DNA of 64,000 nucleotides from Ancylobacter crimeensis (GTDB lineage: Bacteria; Pseudomonadota; Alphaproteobacteria; Rhizobiales; Xanthobacteraceae). The notes below the pieces were generated by a model that was not told where the DNA came from, searched no databases, and worked only from the letters and a program-made list of their open reading frames with translations. Position 1 is the first letter of the stretch. Each line of letters opens with the position of its first letter. The translations under genes and the position numbers were made by a program. The stretch is from positions 310,001 to 374,000 of the forward strand of contig NZ_JALKCH010000005.1 of the NCBI RefSeq assembly GCF_023016805.1. Direction: 5' to 3'. Shown piece by piece: positions 55,301 through 64,000 of this stretch.

Positions 55301-55398
55301 TGCTGACCCCCTTCGTGGGTGACGCCAATATCGAGACGCCGGAGTTCAAGGCCTTCCTCGTGAACCTTGAAGCGTCCAGCGGACCGGCAACGAGTTGA
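52309..55398 (+). CDS. fdnG: Formate dehydrogenase-N alpha subunit, selenoprotein (UGA = Sec200)
   Basis: A 1029-residue catalytic subunit oxidising formate to CO2 at a bis-molybdopterin site. The Tat signal LSRRAFLRTAG is at the N-terminus. The [4Fe-4S] ligands Cys54, Cys57, Cys61 and Cys96 are visible (CTYCSVAC, GTLCPKG). At 52906-52908 an in-frame TGA interrupts the frame in the context DNQARV-U-HGPTVASLAP, exactly where FdnG/FdoG have selenocysteine, and a SECIS hairpin follows. The frame continues unbroken to 55398. ATG 52309 has GGGAGG 8 nt upstream. The beta and gamma subunit genes follow. Automatic callers may split this gene in two at the TGA. Confidence 0.96.
52906..52951 (+). promoter_or_regulatory. 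SECIS element with the UGA selenocysteine codon
   Basis: Directly after TGA, CACGGCC (52909-52915) pairs with GGCCGTG (52945-52951). Inside, GGCG (52923-52926) pairs with CGCC (52932-52935) around the loop AGUCU. This matches the layout of the E. coli fdnG/fdhF elements, whose loop carries GUCU for SelB binding. Confidence 0.88.
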
Positions 55399-55413
55399 GG
55401 GAGGCGGAGAACC

Positions 55414-56403
55414 ATGTTTCCACCCATTCCGAATCCCTCCGTCGATCCCGCGGCAGCCAAGGCGCGGTTCAGCGACGCCGACCTTATCCGCCGTTCGGCT
55501 TCCGAGATCACGCCTCCGGCCCAGCGGCTGACCGAGGTCGCCAAGCTGATCGACGTGACGAAATGCATCGGCTGCAAGGCGTGCCAGTCGGCATGCCTTG
55601 AGTGGAACAACCTGCATGAAGAGATCGGGATCAGCGACGGCACCTACACCAATCCGCCGGACCTGACCGAGAACAGCTTCACGCTGATGCGCTTCACCGA
55701 GTGGGTGAACCCCGAGACGGAAAATCTCGAATGGCTCATCCGCAAGGACGGCTGCATGCATTGTGAGGATCCGGGCTGCCTGAAGGCCTGCCCCTCGCCC
55801 GGCGCGATCGTGCAATATTCCAACGGCATCGTGGATTTCATCCACGAGAACTGCATCGGGTGCGGTTATTGCATCAAGGGTTGCCCCTTCAACATACCGC
55901 GGGTCTCCAAGGCCGATCATCGCGCTTATAAATGCACGCTCTGCTCGGATCGCATCGCCGTGGGGCAGGGACCGGCCTGTCAGAAGGCCTGTCCGACGCA
56001 AGCCATCGTGTTCGGCACCAAGGAAGAGATGAAAGGTTGGGCGGATTTCCGCATCAAGGACCTGAAGTCTCGCGGCTACGCCAATGCCGGGCTCTATGAT
56101 CCGCCGGGCGTCAGCGGCACGCATGTCATGTATGTGCTGCATCACGCCGACAAGCCCTCGATCTATGCCGGGCTGCCGGACCATCCGCGCATCTCGCCCA
56201 TCGTCGAGACGTGGAAGGGCGTGACCAAATATGTCGGCCTCGCCGCTATGGGCTTCGCGGTGGCAGCGGGCTTCATCCACCATCTCATCGCCGGCCCGAA
56301 CCGGGTTTCTCCCGAGGATGAGGCGAATGCCGAACGGCTGACAGGCGTGGCGCCTTCCGGCTCCACACCCTCCGATGGTCATGAGGCAGGGAGGACGACA
56401 TGA
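55414..56403 (+). CDS. fdnH: Formate dehydrogenase-N beta (iron-sulphur) subunit
   Basis: A 329-residue electron-transfer subunit with four [4Fe-4S] cysteine clusters: [11 protein letters not shown] from residue 51, then [26 protein letters not shown] and CTLCSDR...CQKACP. A C-terminal membrane helix ([20 protein letters not shown]) anchors it on the periplasmic side. It is carried across the membrane with the alpha subunit by the Tat signal. The gene starts 15 nt after fdnG behind GGAGG, and its stop overlaps the gamma gene (ATGA). Confidence 0.96.
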   Translation: MFPPIPNPSVDPAAAKARFSDADLIRRSASEITPPAQRLTEVAKLIDVTKCIGCKACQSACLEWNNLHEEIGISDGTYTNPPDLTENSFTLMRFTEWVNPETENLEWLIRKDGCMHCEDPGCLKACPSPGAIVQYSNGIVDFIHENCIGCGYCIKGCPFNIPRVSKADHRAYKCTLCSDRIAVGQGPACQKACPTQAIVFGTKEEMKGWADFRIKDLKSRGYANAGLYDPPGVSGTHVMYVLHHADKPSIYAGLPDHPRISPIVETWKGVTKYVGLAAMGFAVAAGFIHHLIAGPNRVSPEDEANAERLTGVAPSGSTPSDGHEAGRTT

Positions 56404-57155
56404 CCGGCACGCCCTCGGACGAACGGCACTCCACCGTCCCGCCGCCGGCCTCTGAAAAATATGATGTGGAAGCCGGGGATGCGGTGCATCCCGGCCGCCC
56501 GGTGACGGTGGATCGCTATTCGGGACCCGCGCGGTTCAATCACTGGATCACGGCTGCCAGCCTCGTGCTTTTGGCCCTGTCCGGCATGGCGTTGTTCACG
56601 CCGAAGCTGTTCTTCCTTACCGCGCTGTTCGGCGGAGGGCAGTGGACGCGAGCGATCCATCCGTGGATCGGCGTCGTACTCTTTTTCTCCTTCCTCGGTT
56701 TGTTTTTCCGATTCTGGCGGGCGAACCTGCCGGCGCGTGAAGATGTGGACTGGGTGGCCCATTCCGGAGACCTGCTGGCCGGGCACGAGGAGAAGATGCC
56801 CGAAGTCGGCAAATACAATGCCGGGCAGAAGCTTGTTTTCTGGTCGATGTCCGGGCTCATCGCGGTCCTGATCACCAGCGGCATCGTGATGTGGGACCAG
56901 TATTTCTATCCCTTTACCACCATCGAGCAGAAGCGTATCGCGATCCTTGTGCACTCCATCGCGGCGGTGCTCGCGATCTGCGTCTGGATCGTCCACGTCT
57001 ATGCGGCGATCTGGGTGCGTGGAACCTTCAGCGCAATGACTAGGGGGCACGTCACCGGCGGCTGGGCGTGGCGGCATCATCGCAAATGGTTGCGGGAACT
57101 GGTGGCACGACCGGGGAACGGTCGCAATGCGCCGCCGCATTCTCCCGCGGAGTGA
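56400..57155 (+). CDS. fdnI: Formate dehydrogenase-N gamma (cytochrome b) subunit
   Basis: A 251-residue membrane subunit that passes electrons to quinone. Four membrane helices with haem-ligand histidines in typical places are seen: [38 protein letters not shown], a third around [15 protein letters not shown], and [21 protein letters not shown] hydrophilic N-terminal extension of about 40 residues is longer than in E. coli FdnI. The ATGA overlap with the beta gene indicates coupling. Confidence 0.93.
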   Translation: MTGTPSDERHSTVPPPASEKYDVEAGDAVHPGRPVTVDRYSGPARFNHWITAASLVLLALSGMALFTPKLFFLTALFGGGQWTRAIHPWIGVVLFFSFLGLFFRFWRANLPAREDVDWVAHSGDLLAGHEEKMPEVGKYNAGQKLVFWSMSGLIAVLITSGIVMWDQYFYPFTTIEQKRIAILVHSIAAVLAICVWIVHVYAAIWVRGTFSAMTRGHVTGGWAWRHHRKWLRELVARPGNGRNAPPHSPAE

Positions 57156-57317
57156 CGGTTCTTGAGCTTCACGTGCTCGCCGGAACGGGCGGTCGCGCTA
57201 GGTTAGGGTGATCGGTAAGCGTGGTCCGTCTCTTTCTCTTGGAGAGATGACAGAGGCGCTGCCCAATTGGTTGCTGGGCTTTATGACACGTGGCCCGTGG
57301 GGTTCGTGGAGGTTTGC

Positions 57318-58229
57318 TTGTCGAGTTCTATCCAGCCGGATCCGACCGCCATTGGCGAGGTCTCGACGCCGCCCTTCGTGGTCCTTCCGGATCCCGCGCA
57401 GTTGTTCGCGAGCCGGGCCGATCGGCTCGATTATGCCGCGCCTTACAGTCCGCTTGGCCCTTATCTGCGTTTCCTTGCCGGTCTTTCGCGGGCACAAGCT
57501 GCAATCCTTCCGGGTCTGCCCGAACTCGATCCGCCGGCAGACGCGGCTGTGGAGCGCGCGCGCGCGCATGGCATGCCGCCGCTGAACCGCGGAACCATCG
57601 AATGTGATGATGCGCTGGAGATAACGCTGCGCCGGCTGTTTTCGGAAGTCGCCCCCCTGCCGAAGCCGGAAGCCGCCGCCGATGCCTTGCAGGCGGTGGC
57701 TGCGGCCGACCGGGCCGCCCTTGGCGAGATGGTGGGCGATCTGCTTGGCCACGCCGTTGCCGTAGAGCGCCTCGCCGAGCATGTCTATGTCGCGGCGGCC
57801 CTTGAGCTCCATGTTTCGCGCCTTGCAGCCCGCCTTGATGCCGAACGGCTGGTGCCGGTGGGCGATGGCCTCTGCCCGGCTTGCGGAGGGCCGCCGGTCG
57901 CCTCGCTCATTGTCGATCGTCCGCATGCCCATGGCAGCCGCTACTGCGTCTGTTCGCTCTGCAACGTCCAGTGGAATTTCGTCCGTATTCGCTGCGTGTC
58001 CTGCGGCGAGACCAAGGGCATTGGGTATCAGGGGATCGACGGCGGGCCGGAGACCATAAAGGCCGAAACGTGCGACCATTGTCGGTCCTATGTGAAGGTG
58101 TTCTACCAGAACAAGGATCCCAGCCTCGATCCGGTAGCGGATGATGTGGTGAGCCTTGGGCTCGACCTGCTCATGAAGGAGGGCCCCTATCGGCGCGCCG
58201 CCTTCAATCCCTATCTGCTCGGCTATTGA
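57318..58229 (+). CDS. fdhE: Formate dehydrogenase accessory protein
   Basis: A 303-residue cytoplasmic maturation factor binding formate dehydrogenase before export. Four CxxC pairs (CPACGG, CSLC, CVSC, CDHC) form its rubredoxin-like metal sites, and the conserved [18 protein letters not shown] is present. I chose the TTG at 57318 because GGAGG lies 5 nt upstream. Another TTG at 57267 has no such site. The gene follows the gamma subunit by about 160 nt and is 7 nt before selA. Confidence 0.92.
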   Translation: MSSSIQPDPTAIGEVSTPPFVVLPDPAQLFASRADRLDYAAPYSPLGPYLRFLAGLSRAQAAILPGLPELDPPADAAVERARAHGMPPLNRGTIECDDALEITLRRLFSEVAPLPKPEAAADALQAVAAADRAALGEMVGDLLGHAVAVERLAEHVYVAAALELHVSRLAARLDAERLVPVGDGLCPACGGPPVASLIVDRPHAHGSRYCVCSLCNVQWNFVRIRCVSCGETKGIGYQGIDGGPETIKAETCDHCRSYVKVFYQNKDPSLDPVADDVVSLGLDLLMKEGPYRRAAFNPYLLGY

Positions 58230-58236
58230 GGGTGCG

Positions 58237-59676
58237 ATGAGTGAGGACGCCGTCGGCGAGGACGCCATCAGTGACGACATGTCTCGCGCGTTGCGCGCTC
58301 TGCCTTCCGTCGATGTCGTGCTGAGGAGTGGGGCCGCCGAACCCCTGATCGATCGGCATGGCCGCGGCGAGGCGACCCGCGCCGTGCGCGAGGAAATTGA
58401 CCGCCTGAGGCAGGCCGTGCGGCGTGGCGCGGCCGTGCCGAGGGCGGACACCGTCGCGGAGCTGGCGCTTGCCGCCCTCGAGGCGAGTGGGCGATCCGGC
58501 CTACGCCCGGTCTTCAACCTGACCGGCACCGTCCTTCACACCAATCTCGGCCGAGCCCTGCTGGCCGAGGAGGCGATCGAAGCGGCGACGGCAGCCATGC
58601 GTGGTGCACTGGCGCTCGAATTCGACCTTGGAACTGGCGGGCGAGGGGAGCGCGACGAACATGTTCGCGAGCTGCTGCGCGAGCTGACCGGGGCCGAGGA
58701 TGCCACCATCGTCAACAACAACGCGGCGGCCGTGCTGCTGGTGCTCAACACGCTGGGCGCCGGGCGCGAGGCGGTGGTCTCCCGTGGCGAACTCATCGAG
58801 ATCGGTGGCGCCTTCCGCATGCCGGACATCATGGCGCGCGCCGGCGTGCGACTGGTCGAGATCGGCACGACCAACCGCACCCATTTGAAGGACTATGTAG
58901 CGGCTGTCGGACCCGAGACGGGCCTTATGCTGAAGGTCCACACCTCGAACTATCGGATCGAGGGCTTTACCCGCGAGGTAAGCGCTCGCGATCTCGCCCG
59001 GCTGGCGGCAGAGCGGCGTGTGGCGCTGATCAACGATCTCGGCTCCGGCACGCTGGTCGAACTCGCCCGATACGGCCTCAAACATGAACCGACCGTCCGC
59101 GAGGCGGTAGCCGAAGGAGCGGACATCGTCACCTTCTCCGGCGACAAGCTGCTGGGCGGTCCGCAAGCCGGCTTCATTGTGGGGCGGAAAGACCTCGTCG
59201 CGGCCATCAACCGCAACCCGATGAAGCGGGCGCTGCGCGTCGACAAGCTGCGGCTGGCGGCGCTGGAGGCAACGCTGCGGCTCTATCGCGATCCCGATCG
59301 GCTCGCGGCCCGATTGCCCACGCTGCGCCTGCTCGCGCGGCCGGAAGCGGAGATCGCGGCACTGGCGGAGCGGCTTCTCGAACCGGTTGCTCGGCATGTC
59401 GGCCCTACCTTTCAGGTTGAGGTCGTGTCCTGCCGCAGCCAGATCGGCTCGGGCGCATTGCCTCTCGAACAGATCCCGAGCGAGGCACTCTCCTTTCGCT
59501 CCAAGGCCGGGGGTGGTGCCCTGAACCGACTGGCCGCCGGATTGCGGGCTCTGGACGTGCCGGTGATCGGTCGCATTTCTGAAGGTGCGCTGCTCCTCGA
59601 TCTGCGTTGTCTTGAAGACGAGGCCGGTTTTCTTGCCTCGCTTTCCGGGTTTCGGCTGGAAGAGGGCGGTCCATGA
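58237..59676 (+). CDS. selA: L-seryl-tRNA(Sec) selenium transferase
   Basis: A 479-residue PLP enzyme converting Ser-tRNA-Sec to Sec-tRNA-Sec. The PLP lysine is Lys304 in [17 protein letters not shown]. The family segment [17 protein letters not shown] is near residue 93, and [14 protein letters not shown] precedes the core. GAGGG lies a few nt before ATG 58237. It lies 7 nt after fdhE and overlaps selB by 4 nt (ATGA), so this is one translationally coupled unit. Confidence 0.96.
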   Translation: MSEDAVGEDAISDDMSRALRALPSVDVVLRSGAAEPLIDRHGRGEATRAVREEIDRLRQAVRRGAAVPRADTVAELALAALEASGRSGLRPVFNLTGTVLHTNLGRALLAEEAIEAATAAMRGALALEFDLGTGGRGERDEHVRELLRELTGAEDATIVNNNAAAVLLVLNTLGAGREAVVSRGELIEIGGAFRMPDIMARAGVRLVEIGTTNRTHLKDYVAAVGPETGLMLKVHTSNYRIEGFTREVSARDLARLAAERRVALINDLGSGTLVELARYGLKHEPTVREAVAEGADIVTFSGDKLLGGPQAGFIVGRKDLVAAINRNPMKRALRVDKLRLAALEATLRLYRDPDRLAARLPTLRLLARPEAEIAALAERLLEPVARHVGPTFQVEVVSCRSQIGSGALPLEQIPSEALSFRSKAGGGALNRLAAGLRALDVPVIGRISEGALLLDLRCLEDEAGFLASLSGFRLEEGGP

Positions 59677-61670
59677 TCGTCGGTACGGCGGGACATATCG
59701 ATCACGGCAAGACGACCTTGGTGCGCGCGCTGACCGGCGTCGATACCGACCGGCTGAAGGAAGAGAAGGCGCGCGGCATTTCCATCGACCTCGGCTTCGC
59801 CTATCTGCCGACCGAGGCGGGCGTTCTGGGCTTTGTCGATGTGCCCGGGCACGAGCGCTTCATCCACACCATGCTGGCGGGCGCCAGCAGCATCGACGTT
59901 GCGCTGCTCGTGGTGGCTGCCGATGACGGGGTGATGCCGCAGACGCGGGAGCATCTGGCGCTGCTCGATCTGCTCGGGATCACGGAAGGTCTGGTCGTGC
60001 TCACCAAGGCCGATCTGGCCGATGACACCCGCAGGGCGGAGGTGGCGGCCGCGATCGAGGCCTTGCTGGCCGATACGGGGCTCGCCGGCGCACCGGTGCT
60101 TGCGGTCTCGGCCACGGCCGGCCAAGGGATTCCGGAACTCAAGGCGCGCCTTGTGGAAATGGCTGCCCGCCGTGCGGCGCGCAATGCCGAAGGCCGCTTC
60201 CGGCTCGCCGTCGATCGGAGCTTCAGCCTCCCGGGCGCCGGCACGGTGGTCACCGGCACGGTGCTGTCCGGCGTCGTGCGAGTGGATGACCGGGTGATGG
60301 TCTCGCCCGCGGGCCTGCCGGCGCGGATACGCTCCATTCACGCGCAGAACTGTCCCGCTGCAGAGGGGCGGGCGGGAGAGCGCTGCGCACTCAACCTCGC
60401 GGGCGACGGTATCACGCCGGATCGGGTCGGCCGCGGCGACGTGGTGCTGGCTCCGAGCCTGCACGCGCCGACCGATCGGTTGGATGCCACGCTTGCCGTG
60501 CTGGGAACCGAACCGAGGCCGATCGGAACCTGGTTTCCCGTCCGCTTTCATCACGGCGCCACGGAGACCGGTGCGCGGCTGGTGCCGCTCGACGGCGAGA
60601 CGATTGCGCCGGGCGTGACGGCACGCGTGCAGATCGTGCTCGATCATCCTATCGCTGCCGCGGTCGGGGATCGCTATGTGGTTCGTGATACCTCTGCCCA
60701 AAGAACGGTAGGCGGCGGGCGGCTGCTCGATCTGCGCCCGCCGGCCCGCAAACGCCGGGGGCCTGGGAGGCTCGCCCAGCTCGACGCGCTCGCCCTGGCG
60801 CAGCCGGATGAAGCACTTGGTGCGCTGTTCGGCATCTCGCCGTTCTTTGTCGAGATCGACGCCTTCACCCGGGATCATGCCCTGTGCGAATCGGCGGCGG
60901 ATGTTCTGGCAGGTGCGCTCGATCTCGTATTGTTGCCACCGGCGCAGGAACGGGTTGCGCTTGCCGCGGCGCGCTTCGAGACCGTTCGCCGGGACGTCGT
61001 GGCGACGCTCGAGACCTTCCACGGGGAAAATCCCGACCTGCCTGGAATGGGGATCGAGAAATTGCGGCTTGCGCTCACGCCGCGTCTTCCGAAGGTCGCC
61101 TTCATCGGTGCACTGCGTATGTTTGCCACGGCCGGAGCGGTGGTGATTGACGGAGCCTGGCTACGGCTGCCCGAACATGAGGTTCGCCTCACCGCCGGGG
61201 ACAAGGCACTCTGGGAAGCGATCGCGCCGCTCCTCGACGGGGAGGGCCGCTACAGGCCGCCGAGGGTACGCGATATTGCCGGCCTCATCGGGAGTGAAGA
61301 GCCGGAGGTGCGTCGGCTCATGAAGCTCCTTGCCCGGATGGGGCGGGTGGACGAGGTGGCGCATGACCACTTCTTCCGCCGCTCGACCGTTGCTCACCTC
61401 GTTGCGATGGTCGGCGAACTAGCGGCACAGGGCGAGAAGGAAGCCTTCACCGCAGCTGGCTTTCGCGATCGGATCGAGCGCGAGGAACTCGATGCCGGTC
61501 GTCCTCAGGTCGGGCGTAAGGTAGCGATCCAGATCCTGGAATTCCTCGATCGTCACGGCGTCACCCTGCGGCGGGGCGATCTGCGGCGCATCAATCCGCA
61601 CCGGCTTGACCTGTTTGGTGCGTCGCCACAGGAGGTTGGCGAGGTTCGGGATCGACCTGCGGCGGAATAG
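59673..61670 (+). CDS. selB: Selenocysteine-specific elongation factor
   Basis: A 665-residue GTPase delivering Sec-tRNA-Sec to the ribosome at UGA codons followed by a SECIS hairpin. GTPase motifs are G1 GHIDHGKT (residues 7-14), G3 DVPGH and G4 TKAD. EF-Tu-like domains 2 and 3 follow. The C-terminal winged helices that bind the SECIS loop end in [20 protein letters not shown]. Length and layout agree with bacterial SelB. It overlaps selA, and selC follows 194 nt downstream. Confidence 0.96.
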   Translation: MIVGTAGHIDHGKTTLVRALTGVDTDRLKEEKARGISIDLGFAYLPTEAGVLGFVDVPGHERFIHTMLAGASSIDVALLVVAADDGVMPQTREHLALLDLLGITEGLVVLTKADLADDTRRAEVAAAIEALLADTGLAGAPVLAVSATAGQGIPELKARLVEMAARRAARNAEGRFRLAVDRSFSLPGAGTVVTGTVLSGVVRVDDRVMVSPAGLPARIRSIHAQNCPAAEGRAGERCALNLAGDGITPDRVGRGDVVLAPSLHAPTDRLDATLAVLGTEPRPIGTWFPVRFHHGATETGARLVPLDGETIAPGVTARVQIVLDHPIAAAVGDRYVVRDTSAQRTVGGGRLLDLRPPARKRRGPGRLAQLDALALAQPDEALGALFGISPFFVEIDAFTRDHALCESAADVLAGALDLVLLPPAQERVALAAARFETVRRDVVATLETFHGENPDLPGMGIEKLRLALTPRLPKVAFIGALRMFATAGAVVIDGAWLRLPEHEVRLTAGDKALWEAIAPLLDGEGRYRPPRVRDIAGLIGSEEPEVRRLMKLLARMGRVDEVAHDHFFRRSTVAHLVAMVGELAAQGEKEAFTAAGFRDRIEREELDAGRPQVGRKVAIQILEFLDRHGVTLRRGDLRRINPHRLDLFGASPQEVGEVRDRPAAE

Positions 61671-61864
61671 GGCGGCGCGCGGCATACTGCCTTGCCGGAC
61701 GCTGCAAGGATCGCCTGGTGCATGTCCCGCCGATCGATTTCTGCGATCGGAAACGGGTCAGGATATGTGAATCTGGAGCACTTTCTCATCGCTCAGGTTA
61801 TTGTACCTGATCGGAAAGCTTTCCAGAGCTGTTCGACGGAAGACCGACTCGCGCGAGGTCGGAT

Positions 61865-61960
61865 GGAGGAGAAACATCGCCGGTGCGATGTCCGGACTTC
61901 AAATCCGGGAGAGGCTGCGAGCCGGTCTCTGGTGGGTTCGACCCCCACTCTCTTCCGCCA
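61865..61960 (+). tRNA. selC: tRNA-Sec (anticodon TCA)
   Basis: A 96-nt tRNA. It has an 8-bp acceptor stem GGAGGAGA / TCTCTTCC (one G-U), as only Sec tRNAs have. The anticodon loop CTTCAAA is inside CCGGA/TCCGG. A long variable arm follows (GAGAGGCTGCGAGCCGGTCTC region), then the T loop GGTTCGACC and an encoded CCA end. It lies beside selA/selB. No promoter could be fixed in the 194 nt before it. Confidence 0.96.
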
Positions 61961-62043
61961 TCCTCCCGGCTACGCGGACGGCACCGGATGTGCGTGGCCG
62001 CAGACGCACCATCGGTGCGGCGCGTCTGCTGGGCCGTGCAGGA

Positions 62044-64000
62044 TCAATAGCGGTATTTGCGGGTGTAATCGAGGATGGCAAAAACGCCAGCCTGCGCGTC
62101 CTTGTTCCCGGCGGCGGCCAGCGCCTTGAAGATCCGATCTGCCGACTGCATGTCGCGCAGGTGGAAATAGGACCAGCCGCGAATCATCATCAGGCCTTGA
62201 TCCTCCGGCACCAGCCGTGCCCGTTCGTCGAGCGCGATGATGGCCTCCACGAAGCGATCGTCCTTGTAGGATGTGATGGCCCGCTGGGCGAGGATGTCGA
62301 CGTTGAGCTGAGTAGCGCGGCGCGGCGTTTGCGGTGTTTCAGTCGCTGCGATCTGCGCATCGTTGGTCAGATTCTTGCGCATATAGGCGAGCGACTTGCC
62401 ATAGGCAGCGTCTTCCGCCGTCTTGCCGGATGCGCCATTCTTCAGCGCCAGATCGAAGGCCTCGACCGCTTCCATCGGCCGGTTCAGGTCCATGAGGCAC
62501 CAGCCGCGCGACACCGCCGCACCCGGCGTGATCCGGCCGGAGCGATAGGCGTTTTGCGTGTTCGCAAGGCAACCGCGGCCCGAACGAGTAGCAACCTGGC
62601 CCCGTGAGCGCGTCGTGGAGACACGCGGTTCGGGCGCGCCCTTGCGGACGATGACCGATGTGCCGGCCGGTTCGACGGCAGGGCCTGAGGCCTGAGCCGA
62701 AAGGGGCGCCCGCGCTGTCTGCATAGGCACCGCCTGTGCCGCAACGGCAGAGGTACCGTAGGCTCTGGCCGTGGTGCCGAGAGCCGCCGGGAATGCGGGC
62801 CCGCCAACGGCCGCCGGCATATTCTGCTGATAGGACATGACGTTGGATGAAGCCGCCGGCTGGCTGCCAACGGCCGCCGGCGCCGTCCCATAGGCCGCGG
62901 GTATGCGGCTGGCCGCTGGTGCCGGTGCACCCACGGCTCGGGCAGCGTTGACCGGACCGACACTGTTCATGTCCAGTCCTGCACGCGCCCTAGCCGCAGC
63001 GGCGCCCACCGGGTCGATAAGGCGGAGCTGCTGCTGCTGGGCCTGGAGCTGCTGGTTGAGCTGCGGGTTCGCCGCCGCTTTGGCGGCTTCCTCGGCCGCA
63101 AGGCGCGCCCGGAGCACAGGATCGGTCAGCGCCATGATGCGCTCCGATCGGCCGCGCCAGCGTGCGACGACGTCGTTCAGCGCCGCGGTCTCGTTGAGGC
63201 GAAACAAGGTCAGCGCAAGGCCATAAGCCGAGGGCTCGTCGTTCGGAGCCCAGTTCACGGCCGTCTGGAACCAGGTGAGCGCGATGGGCAACTGGCCGGT
63301 GTTGTAAGCGTACCAACCGAGTGCCTGGGCACCCGAGACATATTTCGAGCCCAGCACGATCGGGCTGAAATGATCGATGACCGACTGGTCCAGCAGGATC
63401 GGGGGATCGGTGGTGAGCAAGCTGACGACGGTGTCGAGATAGGCCTTGCGGTTCTCGGGGGAAGAGTCACGCCATTGATAGGCGATGGGTTCGGCCTCAA
63501 CGGCGCGGCCCTGCGCCACCATGGTAAGTACGTAGCCTTCCGCAGCCTTCGCGCCGCCGTCACGATCCAGCGCCAGCTTGAACCATTCGAGAGCCGCAGC
63601 CTGCTGGTCGTGGCGATAGAGATACCAGGCAAGAACCAGGGGGTCGCCGGCGCCCTTGGCGGCGCGCGCGAGTTCGCCCATCGCGGTCAATTCGTCCTGG
63701 GAGATGAGCGTCTTGGAATCAAGAGCCGCCTGCCCAACCTTGCGGCGCAGCATTTCCTCGCGCAGAGCCTTGAACTCACCGACGCTGTCGGGGTTCTTCC
63801 GTTCCAGGGTCATGAGCTGGTCGATGCGCTTGTCGTCCAGAGTGCCCATCGCCTTCTGAATGGTCGCGACCCGCTCGGCCGAATTGGTGCAATTGTTCAG
63901 GACATAGGTGTAGGCGTCCTGGGCACGATCCGGCTGGCTGGTCTTCACGAAGGCCTCGGCCACGCGCCAGATGACATCGACGCTGGCACAGGTGAGCAGG
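62044..64000 (-). CDS. TPR-type repeat protein with Ala/Pro-rich linker (5' end outside window)
   Basis: 652 residues are visible; the frame is open through the right edge, so the start lies outside. The N-terminal visible part is a chain of helical repeats (SVDVIWRVAEAFVKTSQPDR, LVLAWYLYRHDQQAAALEWF, ALGWYAYNTGQLPIALTWFQ). A disordered linker of about 140 residues rich in Ala, Pro, Gly and Gln follows. A second repeat block contains AVSRGWCLMDLNRPMEAVEA and ends in DYTRKYRY. It may be a cell-envelope or polysaccharide-export scaffold (BcsC-like repeats), but no catalytic motif supports this. Confidence 0.75.
   Translation of the reverse strand, partial: LLTCASVDVIWRVAEAFVKTSQPDRAQDAYTYVLNNCTNSAERVATIQKAMGTLDDKRIDQLMTLERKNPDSVGEFKALREEMLRRKVGQAALDSKTLISQDELTAMGELARAAKGAGDPLVLAWYLYRHDQQAAALEWFKLALDRDGGAKAAEGYVLTMVAQGRAVEAEPIAYQWRDSSPENRKAYLDTVVSLLTTDPPILLDQSVIDHFSPIVLGSKYVSGAQALGWYAYNTGQLPIALTWFQTAVNWAPNDEPSAYGLALTLFRLNETAALNDVVARWRGRSERIMALTDPVLRARLAAEEAAKAAANPQLNQQLQAQQQQLRLIDPVGAAAARARAGLDMNSVGPVNAARAVGAPAPAASRIPAAYGTAPAAVGSQPAASSNVMSYQQNMPAAVGGPAFPAALGTTARAYGTSAVAAQAVPMQTARAPLSAQASGPAVEPAGTSVIVRKGAPEPRVSTTRSRGQVATRSGRGCLANTQNAYRSGRITPGAAVSRGWCLMDLNRPMEAVEAFDLALKNGASGKTAEDAAYGKSLAYMRKNLTNDAQIAATETPQTPRRATQLNVDILAQRAITSYKDDRFVEAIIALDERARLVPEDQGLMMIRGWSYFHLRDMQSADRIFKALAAAGNKDAQAGVFAILDYTRKYRY

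Noticed and set aside
52240-55398. Two separate genes or a frameshift in formate dehydrogenase alpha
   Set aside because: The TGA at 52906 is in frame at the known selenocysteine position, a SECIS hairpin follows directly, and selA, selB, selC and selD are all nearby. It is one selenoprotein gene.

Overview
This is a high-GC window whose gene content (AmiC/AmiR-controlled amide uptake, an IalB-family protein, FecI/FecR iron signalling, formate dehydrogenase-N with selenocysteine genes, a very large autotransporter) fits an alphaproteobacterium of the Hyphomicrobiales. A Xanthobacteraceae relative (Ancylobacter or Starkeya type) is my best guess, but the sequence cannot prove a genus. No insertion sequence, phage, integrase or CRISPR array was found. 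The window reads as chromosomal backbone carrying metabolic and iron islands.

Layout. 1-3.8 kb: the tail of an unknown gene, then a leftward GntR regulator with two FAD amine/amino-acid oxidases. 4-12 kb: an IalB-family secreted protein and a 2384-residue autotransporter, separated by three tandem 36-bp hairpin units. 12.5-16.6 kb: a leftward three-gene set of siderophore-interacting reductase, ABC exporter and FAD monooxygenase. 16.7-21.1 kb: an RND efflux pump (permease and adaptor, no outer-membrane channel). 21.3-31.4 kb: a leftward amide operon of sensor AmiC, antiterminator AmiR, amide/urea-type ABC transporter, formamidase and a double nitrilase. Its leader contains a promoter, hexaloop hairpins and an intrinsic terminator, as expected for ANTAR control. 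31.4-32.3 kb: an Rrf2 regulator and a glycine-zipper lipoprotein.

32.7-41 kb: a rightward iron-acquisition cluster (ECF sigma factor, FecR anti-sigma, TonB receptor, binding protein, double-length FhuB permease, siderophore esterase) behind an Irr-like iron box. No cognate ATPase lies in the cluster. 41-44.4 kb: MacB/MacA, with an unusual serine tract in MacA. 44.7-50.4 kb: a DUF763 protein, several small proteins and Tex.

50.4-62 kb: a self-contained selenocysteine locus. selD is on the minus strand. On the plus strand come fdnG (read through an in-frame UGA with a SECIS hairpin directly behind it), the beta and gamma subunits, fdhE, selA, selB and selC (tRNA-Sec). So the enzyme and all four components for making and inserting its selenocysteine are together. 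A ModE-like palindrome lies upstream of this molybdenum/tungsten enzyme. Between selD and fdnG is the wreck of a TlpA-like thioredoxin gene. The window ends inside a TPR-type protein gene.

Most promising observations: the ANTAR-type leader of the amide operon, the double nitrilase whose second domain has lost its cysteine, the compact selenocysteine locus with its candidate ModE site, and the two-state repeat of the giant autotransporter.
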